A stretch of DNA of 64,000 nt, taken from contig JBQTHE010000072.1 in the NCBI GenBank assembly GCA_052390115.1, positions 1 to 64,000 of the forward strand, read 5' to 3'. The notes below the pieces were generated by a model. It ran no database searches, was not told the DNA's origin, and saw nothing but the letters and a program-made list of their open reading frames with translations. This stretch comes from GCA-003244245 sp052390115. GTDB lineage: Bacteria > Actinomycetota > Actinomycetes > Mycobacteriales > Pseudonocardiaceae. The translations under genes were made by a program, and so were the position numbers. Shown in pieces: positions 34,024 through 42,596 of this stretch. Numbering within the stretch: position 1 is the first letter of the stretch; each line of letters begins with the position of its first letter.

Positions 34024-34635
34024 ATGACCGCCGTGAGTTCGGATGCCGACCTGATCGCAGCGCACGTTGCGGGAGATCCACTCGCGTTCACCGAGCTCGT
34101 CCGTCGGCACCGGGACCGGATGTGGGCCATCGCCCTGCGGACCCTGGGTGATCCCGATGAGGCCGCCGACGCGGTGCAGGACGCGCTCATCTCGGCGTTC
34201 CGCTCAGCCGGCGGATTTCGCGGCCAGGCCCAGGTGACCACCTGGCTGCATCGGATCGTGGTCAACGCCTGCCTGGACCGGATCCGCCGCAACCGGGCCC
34301 GCCCCACCTCGCCGCTGCCTGACGCCGGCCCGGGTGAGCGGGCATCGGCATTGGACGCGGTGGCCGATCAAGAGTCCCGACTGGCGGTCGACGACGCGTT
34401 GGGGTCACTGCCTCCCGAACAACGTGCGGCCATCGTGCTGGTCGACGTCGAGGGATACTCGGTAGCCGAGACCGCCCAGCTGTTGGGGGTAGCCGAGGGG
34501 ACGGTCAAGAGCCGCTGCGCACGCGGGCGCGCCCGGCTGGCGGTGCTACTCGGCCATCTGCGGAACCCCGATGCGAATGCAAACGTCTCATCTGGTGCCG
34601 GGATCGCGCGCCTGCATCGAAGGGAGGGGCGATGA
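34024..34635 (+). CDS. sigM: ECF RNA polymerase sigma factor SigM
   Basis: ECF sigma factor of 203 aa. Region 2 includes LAFTELVRRHRDRMWAIALR and DAVQDALISAFR. Region 4 includes LPPEQRAAIVLVDVEGYSVAE and the helix GVAEGTVKSRCARGRARL. Position between murJ/pseudokinase and trxB, plus the adjacent anti-sigma gene, identify it as the SigM locus. ATG 34024 chosen; the 3' end overlaps the anti-sigma start (ATGA). Confidence 0.92.
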   Translation: MTAVSSDADLIAAHVAGDPLAFTELVRRHRDRMWAIALRTLGDPDEAADAVQDALISAFRSAGGFRGQAQVTTWLHRIVVNACLDRIRRNRARPTSPLPDAGPGERASALDAVADQESRLAVDDALGSLPPEQRAAIVLVDVEGYSVAETAQLLGVAEGTVKSRCARGRARLAVLLGHLRNPDANANVSSGAGIARLHRREGR

Positions 34636-35483
34636 CCGGTGTCGGAGGTCCGATAGGCCGCGGCAACCTTCCGGAACGGTCGCCGGAGTGGTCCCTGGAG
34701 CTGCTCGCGGACCTGCATGTGGGTGCGCTCACCGAGCGAATGGCCGCCCGGTTGCAGCCTCAGGTGGCGGCGGATCCTCAGGCCCGCACGGTGCTCGCGG
34801 CCCTAGACTCCACGGTGGCCGACCTGACGGCGCTGCCAGCCCGGAGCCCCGCCCGGATGCCCGACGCCGTGGCACAACGACTCGACGCCGCGCTGGCTGT
34901 AGAGGCGCTGGCTGTCGAGACCCAGCGGGCTGACCGTGATCCCTCTCAGCCCGCTGCCCCGGCGCGGCCGCAGACCGCGCGGCGCCGCACCGCACCGCGC
35001 GAGCCGGTGATCATGGTGGCCGCGTGGCGCCGCCTTCGCGCCCGCTGGATCGGTGCCGGTGTGCTGGCGGCCGCCGTGGCTGGGGTGGCAATGTCCGGCG
35101 TGATGAACGGCGTGATGTCCGGCGTGATGAACGGCGAGGCGCCGCGGGCAAGCGACGCACTGGGCGCTGCGGCGGTAGCATCACCAGCGCCGTTAGCGCT
35201 GTCCGGCAGTGACCTCAGTGGCGCGCTGGATCACACGTTGGGTGCCCGCGACTACGGTCCGCTGTCCCGGCCGGAAGCGTTGCGGCGCTGCTTGGACGCC
35301 AACGATGTGCCAGTGCGTGACAAGCCGCTGGGGGCCCGCGAGGTCACCCTCGATGGTCGGCGTGGTGTGATACTCGTGCTGCCCACCACCCAGGTCGCCC
35401 AGGTCCGGCTACTCGTGGTGGGTTCGGACTGCGGCCCGGGCAACCCCGCCCGGATGGCCGACGGCGTGGCGCTCCGCCGCTGA
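34632..35483 (+). CDS. anti-sigma-M factor-like membrane protein
   Basis: Protein of 283 aa with a cytoplasmic N-terminal half (about 1-135), one membrane helix (about 138-155: GAGVLAAAVAGVAM) and an extracellular C-terminal domain with two Cys. It overlaps sigM by 4 bases, as in sigM-rsmA of mycobacteria, so it should hold SigM at the membrane. Just after the helix, a duplicated 24-bp unit encodes VMNGVMSGVMNG, a short strain-variable-looking repeat. Ribosome-binding site AGGGAGGGG is excellent. Confidence 0.85.
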   Translation: MTGVGGPIGRGNLPERSPEWSLELLADLHVGALTERMAARLQPQVAADPQARTVLAALDSTVADLTALPARSPARMPDAVAQRLDAALAVEALAVETQRADRDPSQPAAPARPQTARRRTAPREPVIMVAAWRRLRARWIGAGVLAAAVAGVAMSGVMNGVMSGVMNGEAPRASDALGAAAVASPAPLALSGSDLSGALDHTLGARDYGPLSRPEALRRCLDANDVPVRDKPLGAREVTLDGRRGVILVLPTTQVAQVRLLVVGSDCGPGNPARMADGVALRR

Positions 35484-35657
35484 CGTTGGGGGCTCTTCAA
35501 GGGCTACCAACCCACCCTGGCGCCGTCTCTCACGACTACCAACCCACCGGGGGCCCAGCGAACCGCCGGCCACGCAAGACCTCGACGTTGGTGGCTGTTA
35601 AGAGCACCAACCACCCGGGTTGGCGGTACTTGGAGAGCGGCCAACTGGCTCGGGAAC
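35484..35657. repeat. palindromic repeat cluster upstream of trxB
   Basis: The 195-base spacer holds several copies of the arms GTTGG.GGCT.TTCAAG and CTACCAACC (35484-35513, 35535-35547, 35587-35657). The last copy matches the repeat inside leuS closely, including the 17 bases AAGACCTCGACGTTGGT at its left edge. It identifies a dispersed palindromic element. The trxB promoter must lie within or beside it. Confidence 0.7.
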
Positions 35658-35678
35658 ATCGGTCCGTAGGATCGTGTT

Positions 35679-36659
35679 GTGGCAAACGTGAACGAGCAGA
35701 TCCGGGACGTCATCATCATCGGCTCGGGCCCGGCTGGTTACACAGCCGCGATCTACGCCGCGCGGGCCCAGCTGGATCCGCTCCTCTTCGAAGGAAGCCA
35801 GTACGGCGGCGCCCTGATGACCACGACTGACGTGGAGAACTACCCGGGGTTCCGCGACGGGATCATGGGCCCGGATCTGATGGAGCAGTTCAGAGCCCAG
35901 GCTGAACGCTTCGGCGCCGAACTGCAGGCCAAGGACGTGACGTCGGTCGAGCTGACCGACGATGTCAAGAGGGTCATGGTGGATGGGACCACCCACCTTG
36001 CCCGGTCGGTCATCCTCGCGATGGGTGCGCAGCCACGCTACCTGGAAGTCCCCGGCGAGCAGGAGCTGCTCGGCCGCGGGGTCAGCTCGTGTGCCACCTG
36101 CGACGGCTTCTTCTTCCGCGACCAGGACATCGCCGTGATCGGCGGCGGGGACTCCGCGATGGAGGAGGCCACCTTCCTCACCCGGTTCGCGCGGTCGGTG
36201 ACCGTGGTGCACCGGCGGGACGAGTTCCGCGCCTCGAAGATCATGCTCGAGCGCGCCCGGAACAACGAGAAGATCCACTGGCGCACCGGGGTGACCGTCG
36301 AGCAAGTGCTGGGTGAGAGTGGCGTCACCGGCCTCAAGCTGTCCGACGGAGAGACGCTGGAAGCGACCGGGATGTTCGTGGCGATCGGGCACGACCCGCG
36401 CAGCGAACTGGTCCGCGGCCAGGTGGAGACCGACGCAGCGGGTTACGTGCAGGTCGACGCACCGAGCACGGCCACCAGCATCGACGGCGTGTTCGCCTCA
36501 GGGGACCTGGTGGACCACACCTACCGGCAGGCCGTCACCGCCGCGGGCACTGGCTGCGCGGCCGCGATCGACGCCGAACGCTGGCTTGCCGAGCACGCGG
36601 CGCCGAACGCCCAGGTGGCCGCCGAGTTCGTCGGTGGCGGCTACGGCTCGAAGTCCTGA
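35679..36659 (+). CDS. trxB: thioredoxin-disulfide reductase
   Basis: NADPH- and FAD-dependent reductase of thioredoxin; 326 aa. FAD site GSGPAGYTAAIYAARA, redox-active CATC (SSCATCDGFFF, residues about 138-141), NADPH site GGGDSAMEEA and the C-terminal FASGDLVDHTYRQAVTAAGTG region are all present. GTG 35679. It forms the classic sigM - anti-sigma - trxB - trxA block, with trxA 37 bases downstream. Confidence 0.97.
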   Translation: MANVNEQIRDVIIIGSGPAGYTAAIYAARAQLDPLLFEGSQYGGALMTTTDVENYPGFRDGIMGPDLMEQFRAQAERFGAELQAKDVTSVELTDDVKRVMVDGTTHLARSVILAMGAQPRYLEVPGEQELLGRGVSSCATCDGFFFRDQDIAVIGGGDSAMEEATFLTRFARSVTVVHRRDEFRASKIMLERARNNEKIHWRTGVTVEQVLGESGVTGLKLSDGETLEATGMFVAIGHDPRSELVRGQVETDAAGYVQVDAPSTATSIDGVFASGDLVDHTYRQAVTAAGTGCAAAIDAERWLAEHAAPNAQVAAEFVGGGYGSKS

Positions 36660-36696
36660 TCACCACACCCCAGACAGGACCCCGACAGGAGACGAT

Positions 36697-37023
36697 ATGG
36701 CAGGCAATTCGACCGTGACCGTGACCGACAAGTCATTCGCCGACGACGTACTCGGCAGCGACAAGCCGGTGCTGGTGGACTTCTGGGCGGCCTGGTGCGG
36801 CCCCTGCAAAATGGTGGCGCCGGTGCTTGAGGAAATCGCCTCGGAGCACGAGAAGATCACCATCGCGAAGATGGACATCGACGCGAACCCGAGCACTCCG
36901 CGCGACTACAAGGTCATGTCGATCCCGACCATGATCCTGTTCTCCGACGGCAAGCCGGTCAAGCAGATAGTCGGTGCCAAGGCCAAGGCTGCACTGCTGG
37001 AAGATCTCGCCGACTACATCTGA
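36697..37023 (+). CDS. trxA: thioredoxin
   Basis: Small redox protein of 108 aa that reduces protein disulfides with electrons from TrxB. The active site WCGPC lies at residues about 31-35; the cis-proline segment is SIPTM. ATG 36697 with AGGAG 5-6 bases upstream. Full length, directly after trxB. Confidence 0.97.
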   Translation: MAGNSTVTVTDKSFADDVLGSDKPVLVDFWAAWCGPCKMVAPVLEEIASEHEKITIAKMDIDANPSTPRDYKVMSIPTMILFSDGKPVKQIVGAKAKAALLEDLADYI

Positions 37024-37257
37024 TCCTGTCGAAGACCTTGCCCGCGCCCTCGACGAACGCCACGCACTTCCTGGAAGCAACCGATTACCCGGGGACCACG
37101 TCCAGTACCCGGGCCGGCTGGTGCGCGCGATCGGGCCCGGACCGGCAAGCCCCACGCGCGCGTCCATAGCCGACGAGGCACAATGAGTGACAAGTCCCCG
37201 GCGCCCGACGCTCTCCAGGAGTCCGGCGCCCGATCCGAAGTGAGAAGTGAGGGGTGC

Positions 37258-38421
37258 ATGCAGCTGCTGCGCCGCGGCGACGTTGGACCGGCGGTTGCGG
37301 AGGTACGGACGATGCTGACCTCGCAGGGGCTGCTTCCACTGCTCCCACCTCAGTCGGACGCGGACGCCTTCGTCGACATCGACGTCTTCGACATCACCGT
37401 GGAGCACGCTGTTCGGGCCTTCCAGCAACGCCGCGGGCTGATCACCGACGGTGTCGTGGGACGTGCCACCCACCAGGCGCTGTGCGACGCACGTCTGGAA
37501 CTCGGGTGCCGCATGCTCAGCTATATCGTCACCCGCCCGATGCGCGGCGACGATGTGTTCACGCTGCAGGAACGGTTACTCGAGCTGGGCTATGACGTCG
37601 GCCGCGCCGACGGCACGTTCGGCGTGCAGACCGAGATGGCGCTGCGCAGCTTCCAGCGCGACTACGGCCTGCGGGTGGACGGGATATGCGGGCCTGGCAC
37701 GTTGCGGGCGCTGCGCCAGCTGCAGCCCAAGGTTCGCGGTGGCAGGCCGGTGTTGCTCCGCGAGCAGGAGCGGGTCCGCCGGTCCGGCCCTGCGCTGCGC
37801 GGCAAGCGGATCGTCATCGATCCCTGCCACGGCGGACCCGACCCGGGCATCGTGGTGGACGGCGCTACCGAGGCGGATCTGATGTGGGACCTGGCCCGGC
37901 GGCTGGAGGGCCGGATGGCCGCCACCGGGATGGAGACGCTGCTGTCCCGCGGCCGCGATGATAGCCCCACCGAGGCCGACCGGGCCGCGTTCGCCAACAC
38001 CGCGGGCGCCGACCTGGTGCTGTCCCTGCACACCGACGGCCACCCCACGACATTGGCCCATGGCGTGGCGACGTTTCACTTCGGGACCGGCAACGGTACG
38101 AGCTCCACGGTGGGCGAGGCGCTGGCCGCGTTCATCCAGCGTGAGCTGGCCGCCCGCACCGGGATGCTGGACTGCGGCATCCACCCCAAGACCTGGGAAC
38201 TGCTACGGATGACCCGGATGCCCGCAGTCCGTGTTGAGCTGGGGTACCTGACCAACCCCGAGGATTGCCGCAAGCTGCTGGACCCGGCGTTTCGCGACGT
38301 GGTCGCCGAGGGGGTGCTGGTCGCGGTCAAGCGCCTCTACCTGCTGGGCGAGAACGACCAGCCCACCGGCACGTTCACCTTCGCCGATCTGCTGCGCCGC
38401 GAGCCGGTTCGGGCGGAGTGA
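37258..38421 (+). CDS. cwlM: CwlM-type N-acetylmuramoyl-L-alanine amidase homologue
   Basis: Protein of 387 aa: two peptidoglycan-binding domains (about 1-150; AVRAFQQRRGLITDGVVG, then SFQRDYGLRVDGICGPGTLR) and an Amidase_3 domain (about 180-370). Unlike the M. tuberculosis protein, which has Arg at the first zinc position and acts as a MurA activator, this one keeps all the expected residues: His in IDPCHGG, Glu in TEADL, His in LSLHTDGH and the catalytic Glu in VELGYLTN. The C-terminal PTGTFTF segment with the regulatory Thr is also kept. ATG 37258 (GAGG 5 bases upstream) or ATG 37183 (25 residues longer). Confidence 0.9.
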   Translation: MQLLRRGDVGPAVAEVRTMLTSQGLLPLLPPQSDADAFVDIDVFDITVEHAVRAFQQRRGLITDGVVGRATHQALCDARLELGCRMLSYIVTRPMRGDDVFTLQERLLELGYDVGRADGTFGVQTEMALRSFQRDYGLRVDGICGPGTLRALRQLQPKVRGGRPVLLREQERVRRSGPALRGKRIVIDPCHGGPDPGIVVDGATEADLMWDLARRLEGRMAATGMETLLSRGRDDSPTEADRAAFANTAGADLVLSLHTDGHPTTLAHGVATFHFGTGNGTSSTVGEALAAFIQRELAARTGMLDCGIHPKTWELLRMTRMPAVRVELGYLTNPEDCRKLLDPAFRDVVAEGVLVAVKRLYLLGENDQPTGTFTFADLLRREPVRAE

Positions 38422-38439
38422 GGTGCGGTCATGAGGAGA

Positions 38440-38667
38440 CTGGACCCGACAATGGCGAGCCCGGGGGTGAGCGCCACCGCCGTGACCCCGTGCCGTCGCA
38501 GGTCCGCACTCGGGCCGCGACATCGGCGAGGCACCGGAGCGCCGCGAGCTACGGCCGGTGACGTACACCGTGGCCCCGGCCGCACCCAGCTGCACCGCGA
38601 TGCCACGACCCGCTCCGCGGGTGGCGCCGGCCACCAGCGCGACATGTCCGGTGAGCTCTTCGGTCAC
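38440..38667 (-). pseudogene. collapsed short-chain dehydrogenase/reductase gene
   Basis: The N-terminus of an SDR is clear from 38667: ELTGHVALVAGATRGAGRGIA and AGATVYVTGRSSR (cofactor-binding GxxxGxG and TGRS). After about 45 codons the frame loses similarity, and in another frame the C-terminal SDR piece HGVTAVALTPG appears. The central part, including the catalytic Tyr-Lys, is missing. Deletion plus frameshift; non-functional. It marks the start of the accessory insertion after cwlM and touches the dehydrogenase stop. Confidence 0.7.
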
Positions 38668-39729
38668 TGAGGTGGCTCCTGTCTCGTGATAGGTGGCGGG
38701 ATGATGACGATCTTGCCGACGTGCGCTCGTTTCAGGAACTCGCTCTGGGCGGTATGGATGTCGGTCAGGCCGTAGCGGGCTGCGACGCGCGGGCGGATGG
38801 TGCCCAGGGCGGCCGCCTCGGCCAGTTGGGCGAAGTGCGCCGGGGTGTGCATCGAGGAGCCGATCAGCCGGATGTTGTGCAGGTAGAGGCGTCGGAGATC
38901 GAAGGTGATCACCGGCCCGGCGACGGAGCCCGCGATGACCCAGCGCCCGCCGTCGCGGACCGTCGGCAGTACCGCCGCTACCGTGTCCCCGCCGACGACG
39001 TCGGCGACGGCGTCCAGACCGCCGGGAATCACCTGGGTGATCGCGGCCGCCAGGGAACCCGAGTCCCGGTGAACCACCGAACGCGCGCCGGCCTGCCGGA
39101 TGAGGTCACTCTTGTTCTTCGAGGTCAGAGCGATGACACGGGCGCCGCGCGCGGCGGCCAGCTGGACGAGCGCAAGGCCGACGCCACCAGATGCCCCGGT
39201 CACCAAGACAGTCTCGTCCGGCCCCACCTCAGCTCGCTCGAGCATCCCCATCGCGGTGCCGTACGACACCGGCAGGCAGGCCAGCTCCTCATCGCTCAGC
39301 GCCGAGGCCGTCATGTCGTGCACGCGCGCGGCCGCCACGACCACGTACTGTGCGAAACCGCCGTCGGCCTCGCTGCCCAGCAGCCCGACCGGGTTCGGCT
39401 CCGATCCCGGGCCATTGTAGAGCGCTGGGTCTACCAGCACCCGCCGTCCCACCAGCTCGGGATCGACCCCGTCGCCGACGCCGGCCACCGCGCCAGCGAT
39501 GTCCCCACCCTGGATCCGGGGGAAGTCCACCGGGCCCCGCCAGCCGGCCAGCGCCTCCGGCTGACCCGGTAGGCCGTAGGCACCCTCTCGCGTCCACACG
39601 TCGGTGTTGTTCACCGCCGCCGCGCTCACCCTGCACCAGTACCTCGCCGGGGCCGGCCTGCGGCACGGGCACCTCCCGGACCCGCAGGGCCTCCGGCCCG
39701 CCAAACCGGCTCAACACGGCCGCCAGCAT
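38664..39729 (-). pseudogene. zinc-type/quinone oxidoreductase-like dehydrogenase with a frameshift
   Basis: MDR-family dehydrogenase. The start ATG 39729 opens MLAAVLSRFGGPEAL and reads VPQAGPGEVLVQ. The correct continuation (VSAAAVNNTDVWTREGAYG) is in another frame; removing one G from the GGG run at 39629-39631 restores a continuous protein of about 354 aa. Downstream are GGDIAGAVAGVG, the Rossmann motif TGASGGVGLALVQLA and the normal end. It is either a true single-base frameshift or a sequencing error. Together with a divergent TetR gene it would form a small detoxification unit. Confidence 0.75.
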
Positions 39730-39749
39730 CGACGCGGGAGCCTCGGAGA

Positions 39750-39908
39750 TCACGCCGATGGCCGCATGCACTGACGATCCGCCGTGGCGAAGTCGGGTCG
39801 CCGGGCCCCCTCCGGCACGGGCAATCCGTGCCGGATCGCGTGGCCGGCGTGGATCCCGTAGCCGACGTCGCGCACGAGTGCGCCCAGCCTCTGCATCATT
39901 CGCCACAT
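39750..39908 (-). CDS. small conserved-looking protein upstream of the dehydrogenase
   Basis: ATG 39908 has AGGGG 8 bases upstream and encodes 52 aa (RDVGYGIHAGHAIRHGLPVP in the middle), with no hydrophobic segment or known domain. The stop is 21 bases before the dehydrogenase start, so the two may be cotranslated. Function unknown. It is divergent from the TetR gene with 78 bases between. Confidence 0.5.
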   Translation of the reverse strand: MWRMMQRLGALVRDVGYGIHAGHAIRHGLPVPEGARRPDFATADRQCMRPSA

Positions 39909-39986
39909 GGTGTTCACCCCTATACTGATCTGTGAAGACACCTTCGATAGTAGGTAGACAGACCTGTGAATGCAAGGGGTGTGACG

Positions 39987-40589
39987 ATGACCGCGAAGGC
40001 CGTCGCCGGACGGGGCGAGCGGCTGACTCCGGGCGCCCAGCGCATCCTCGACGTCGCCTCCGAGTTGTTCTACTGGCGTGGTATCCACGCGGTCGGAGTG
40101 GACACCATCGCCGCCGAGTCCGGAGTCACCAAACGCACCCTCTACAACCGCTTCGGCTCCAAAGACGGCCTGATCGTGGCCTACCTGGAGGCCCGCGACC
40201 GCCGCTGGCGCGACCTCATCGCGTCACGGCTAGACGCCGCCGAGCACGCCGACCCGGTGCAGCGCGCGCTGGTGCCGTTCGATGTGCTGCCCGAGTGGCT
40301 CGCGCCCAGCAGCAGGGGCTGCAGCTTTGTCAACGCCTTCGCCGAGCTCCCCGAACCCGAGCATCCCGGCCGCCAGGTGGTCGTCGCGGAGAAGAAGTGG
40401 CTCCGGACCCTGTTCCGTGAGCTGCTCGTCGACGCCGGGGTGCAGGATCCAGACGACCTCGCTGTGCAGCTGCTGAGCCTGCACGAAGGAGCCATCGTCT
40501 GCTACTCCATCGCGGATGAGGCGAACGCAGCGGTCAGTGCCAGGGCCGCCGCCGAAGCGCTCGTGAACCAGTCCATCCGCCGTTTCTAG
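39987..40589 (+). CDS. TetR-family transcriptional regulator
   Basis: Repressor-type protein of 200 aa. The DNA-binding HTH is VDTIAAESGVTKRTLYNRF (residues about 40-58), followed by GSKDGLIVAYL; the C-terminal ligand domain is uncharacterised. ATG 39987 with AAGGGG 7 bases upstream. It is divergent from the small ORF and dehydrogenase, which it probably represses. The spacer contains TAGGTAGACAGACCTG (39950-39965), with the inverted halves AGGT/ACCT, and a direct repeat around CTGTGAA; both are candidate operators. Confidence 0.88.
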   Translation: MTAKAVAGRGERLTPGAQRILDVASELFYWRGIHAVGVDTIAAESGVTKRTLYNRFGSKDGLIVAYLEARDRRWRDLIASRLDAAEHADPVQRALVPFDVLPEWLAPSSRGCSFVNAFAELPEPEHPGRQVVVAEKKWLRTLFRELLVDAGVQDPDDLAVQLLSLHEGAIVCYSIADEANAAVSARAAAEALVNQSIRRF

Positions 40590-41406
40590 GAGCAGCAGAG
40601 CAAAACCTGGCATCGCCCGGCGGTGCGGTCCACATCGACTCCGTATCGGACAGGAGATAGATCTGATCCCCAAGCCTCTGAGGCTTATGCGAAAGCAAGG
40701 TAACGAAACGCCAACGCGCCCAGCACAGGCGCCCACCGTGCAGATTGCTGGACACCGTCATCCGTCGTCTGATCGCTCTGGATGCGCCGAGTTCGACATC
40801 AGAGCTGTGCACCAAGCCCGGGACAGCTCTCCTGTCGAACTCGGCGCACCCCGAGCGGCACCCCGACAGCCCGCTAGGCCAGGGCAGTCCACCGGCTTCA
40901 CCACCACCGGGATCGCGCACTACGGCACCACCACTGTGGACCCTGCCTCGCTGCTAGCCGACGACCCCGACCTCGCGCTGTTCCTCTGGCTGCACCTGCC
41001 CGGCCTGCGAGTAGCCGGTGGCCAGCAGTCCGGCAGCGTCGTCGCCCACACCGCCGACGCCTTGGCCGAGGCCCAGCTCACCCCCGGAAAGAACGGCACC
41101 TAGGAATCCTCCAACGCGGGTCGCGCCAGCTATGGGACACCATCGAACACACCATCGCGGCGTTCCAGACGCTGGGCCGCCCTGACCGCTGCCGGTACGG
41201 CGTCACCGCCCTGGACGACGCCGACAGCCAGTACGTCTGGCTGGACGACCCGCACGGGACGCACAGCTTCCCCCTGCCCAAGCCTGGCGGAAAATGAGCG
41301 TCACTCTAGGCCGGTGGGCGTCGAACCAGGCTTGAGCACGGCGGTAACGATGAGCCACCGGCGGGACGGCTAGCGCCGCTGCTGGGCTCGGTTGCGCTTA
41401 GTGGGG
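40590..41406. other. accessory stretch with palindromes and gene remnants
   Basis: About 800 bases without an intact gene. A small hairpin (AAGCCT 40672-40677 / AGGCTT 40681-40686) may end tetR. A long palindrome lies at 40783-40848. Two protein-like fragments follow in different frames: about 40897-41103 (IAHYGTTTVDPASLLADD, then LFLWLHLPGL) and 41106-41297 (LWDTIEHTIAAFQTLGRPD, then YVWLDDPHGTHSF). Neither has a good start, so they look like remnants of small plasmid- or ICE-type hypotheticals. Confidence 0.45.
40783..40848. repeat. near-perfect 66-bp palindrome
   Basis: Arms TGCGCCGAGTTCGACA (40783-40798) and TGTCGAACTCGGCGCA (40833-40848) are perfectly complementary. After a 2-base bulge on each side, AGAGCTGT (40801-40808) and ACAGCTCT (40823-40830) also pair around a 14-base loop. 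That is 24 paired bases. It could be a strong terminator or a dispersed palindromic element. There is no adjacent transposase. Confidence 0.8.
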
Positions 41407-41643
41407 TCAGTGCAGCACGCCGGTTCTGGCCGCGTCGAGGAAGGCGGAGAAGGCGGCGATGGGCACCGCGAGCGTGGTTCGTCGGGTGCTGTCAGGGCCT
41501 TGCTTGGTGTCTTGGATCCCGACCCACTGCTCTGCGTAAGCGACCGCGACACAGTTGCCGGTACCCGTGCTGCGGGCGGACTTGGCGTAGGTAGCGTCGG
41601 CCAGTGCGGCGAGGGGCGCGACGCGGGCATTGGTCATGGTCAC
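41407..41643 (-). CDS. DUF397 domain protein
   Basis: Small protein of 78 aa with the DUF397 pattern: AKSARSTGTGNCVAVAY, a QDTKQGPDS segment and the AFLDAAR end. Such proteins pair with DUF5753 XRE regulators in Streptomyces and relatives (as in the BldB/WhiJ-type systems). GTG 41643 overlaps the regulator's stop (ATG 41637 is an alternative), so it is translationally coupled and probably acts with it. Confidence 0.88.
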   Translation of the reverse strand: MTMTNARVAPLAALADATYAKSARSTGTGNCVAVAYAEQWVGIQDTKQGPDSTRRTTLAVPIAAFSAFLDAARTGVLH

Positions 41644-42476
41644 AACTCCTTACTCATGGTGTGGATCAGGTCGAGAGACTCCCGGGGTGGGAGTGCCTGG
41701 GCCTGCACGGACGCGAAGGCGTGCACGTACTGGCGGATGACGCCGCTGCGTTCGTGGACGGTCCAGCTGGTCTGCCCATCGACGTACACAGCCTCGGGAT
41801 CGTGCTCATCGGGCCACTGGATGATCACGAAGGAGTCACCCAACGCGGCATGGGCGTCGGCGGTGAAGGGCACCACCTGGATGGTGACATCGAACTCCCG
41901 GGTGGCCCGGTTGATGTGGCGCAGCTGCTCGCGCAGCACCTCCGGGCCGCCGACCCGCTGGCGGATCGCCGCCTCGGACAGGATGGCGGTGAACCGCATG
42001 CCCTCGGCGAGCCGTTTCTGGCGGCGCATCCGCAGCTCCAGATAGCGGTCGATGTCGGCCACCCGCATGTGCGTCGAGGAGGCGGTGATGATCCGCTCGG
42101 CGTAGTCGCGGGTCTGCAGCAGGCCCGGGATCACGTGGCCTTCGTAGCTGCGGATCCAGGATGCCTCGACCTCCAACTCGATGAGCATCTCCACCGGCTC
42201 ACTGAGAATGTCACCGTAGTCCTGCCACCACCCCGGCTCAGCCGAGCGCCGGCGCAACTCATCCAGCCTGCGAGCATCGACCTCGGGAATACCCAGCACC
42301 TCGACCAGACGCTCCAGCGCCGCGGGGGTGACCTTCGCCTTCCCGGTCTCCAATCGGGACAACTGCGGCTGACCCACACCCAGCTCCCGCGCCAGCTGCG
42401 CGCCGGACAGGCCACGCTCATTGCGGTAGCGGCTCAGCCGCGCACCGAGCCGCCGGCTCCGCACAGTCGGGCGCAC
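41640..42476 (-). CDS. XRE-family regulator with DUF5753 domain
   Basis: Protein of 278 aa. The N-terminal helix-turn-helix (SGAQLARELGVGQPQLSRLETGK in two parts, residues about 20-45) is followed by DUF5753 (about 90-275; YEGHVIPGLLQTRDYAE, RQKRL, then IQVVPF). It partners the DUF397 gene downstream; such pairs control development or antibiotic production in actinomycetes. GTG 42476 has GAGGGAGG 5-6 bases upstream; the TTG at 42491 is less likely. Confidence 0.88.
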   Translation of the reverse strand: MRPTVRSRRLGARLSRYRNERGLSGAQLARELGVGQPQLSRLETGKAKVTPAALERLVEVLGIPEVDARRLDELRRRSAEPGWWQDYGDILSEPVEMLIELEVEASWIRSYEGHVIPGLLQTRDYAERIITASSTHMRVADIDRYLELRMRRQKRLAEGMRFTAILSEAAIRQRVGGPEVLREQLRHINRATREFDVTIQVVPFTADAHAALGDSFVIIQWPDEHDPEAVYVDGQTSWTVHERSGVIRQYVHAFASVQAQALPPRESLDLIHTMSKEL

Positions 42477-42539
42477 AACCGCCTCCCTCAAGGTCCACGA
42501 GAACGGGCATCACCCGCCGGCGCCACCTCGGGCGGCGCG

Positions 42540-42596
42540 CACGAATCACCCCATCGGCGGACTTCATACTACGCATTATGCGTGGCATGATTCGTG
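42540..42596. promoter_or_regulatory. nested palindromes, candidate operator of the XRE regulator
   Basis: ACGCATTATGCGT (42571-42583) is a perfect palindrome around a central T, with partly symmetric flanks (CAT/ATG). CACGAATCA (42540-42548) and TGATTCGTG (42588-42596) form a second, perfect 9-bp inverted pair. The site lies 64 bases upstream of the XRE start in the only AT-richer patch of the divergent spacer, fitting an autoregulatory operator. The rest of the 42477-42802 spacer shows nothing else. Confidence 0.6.
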
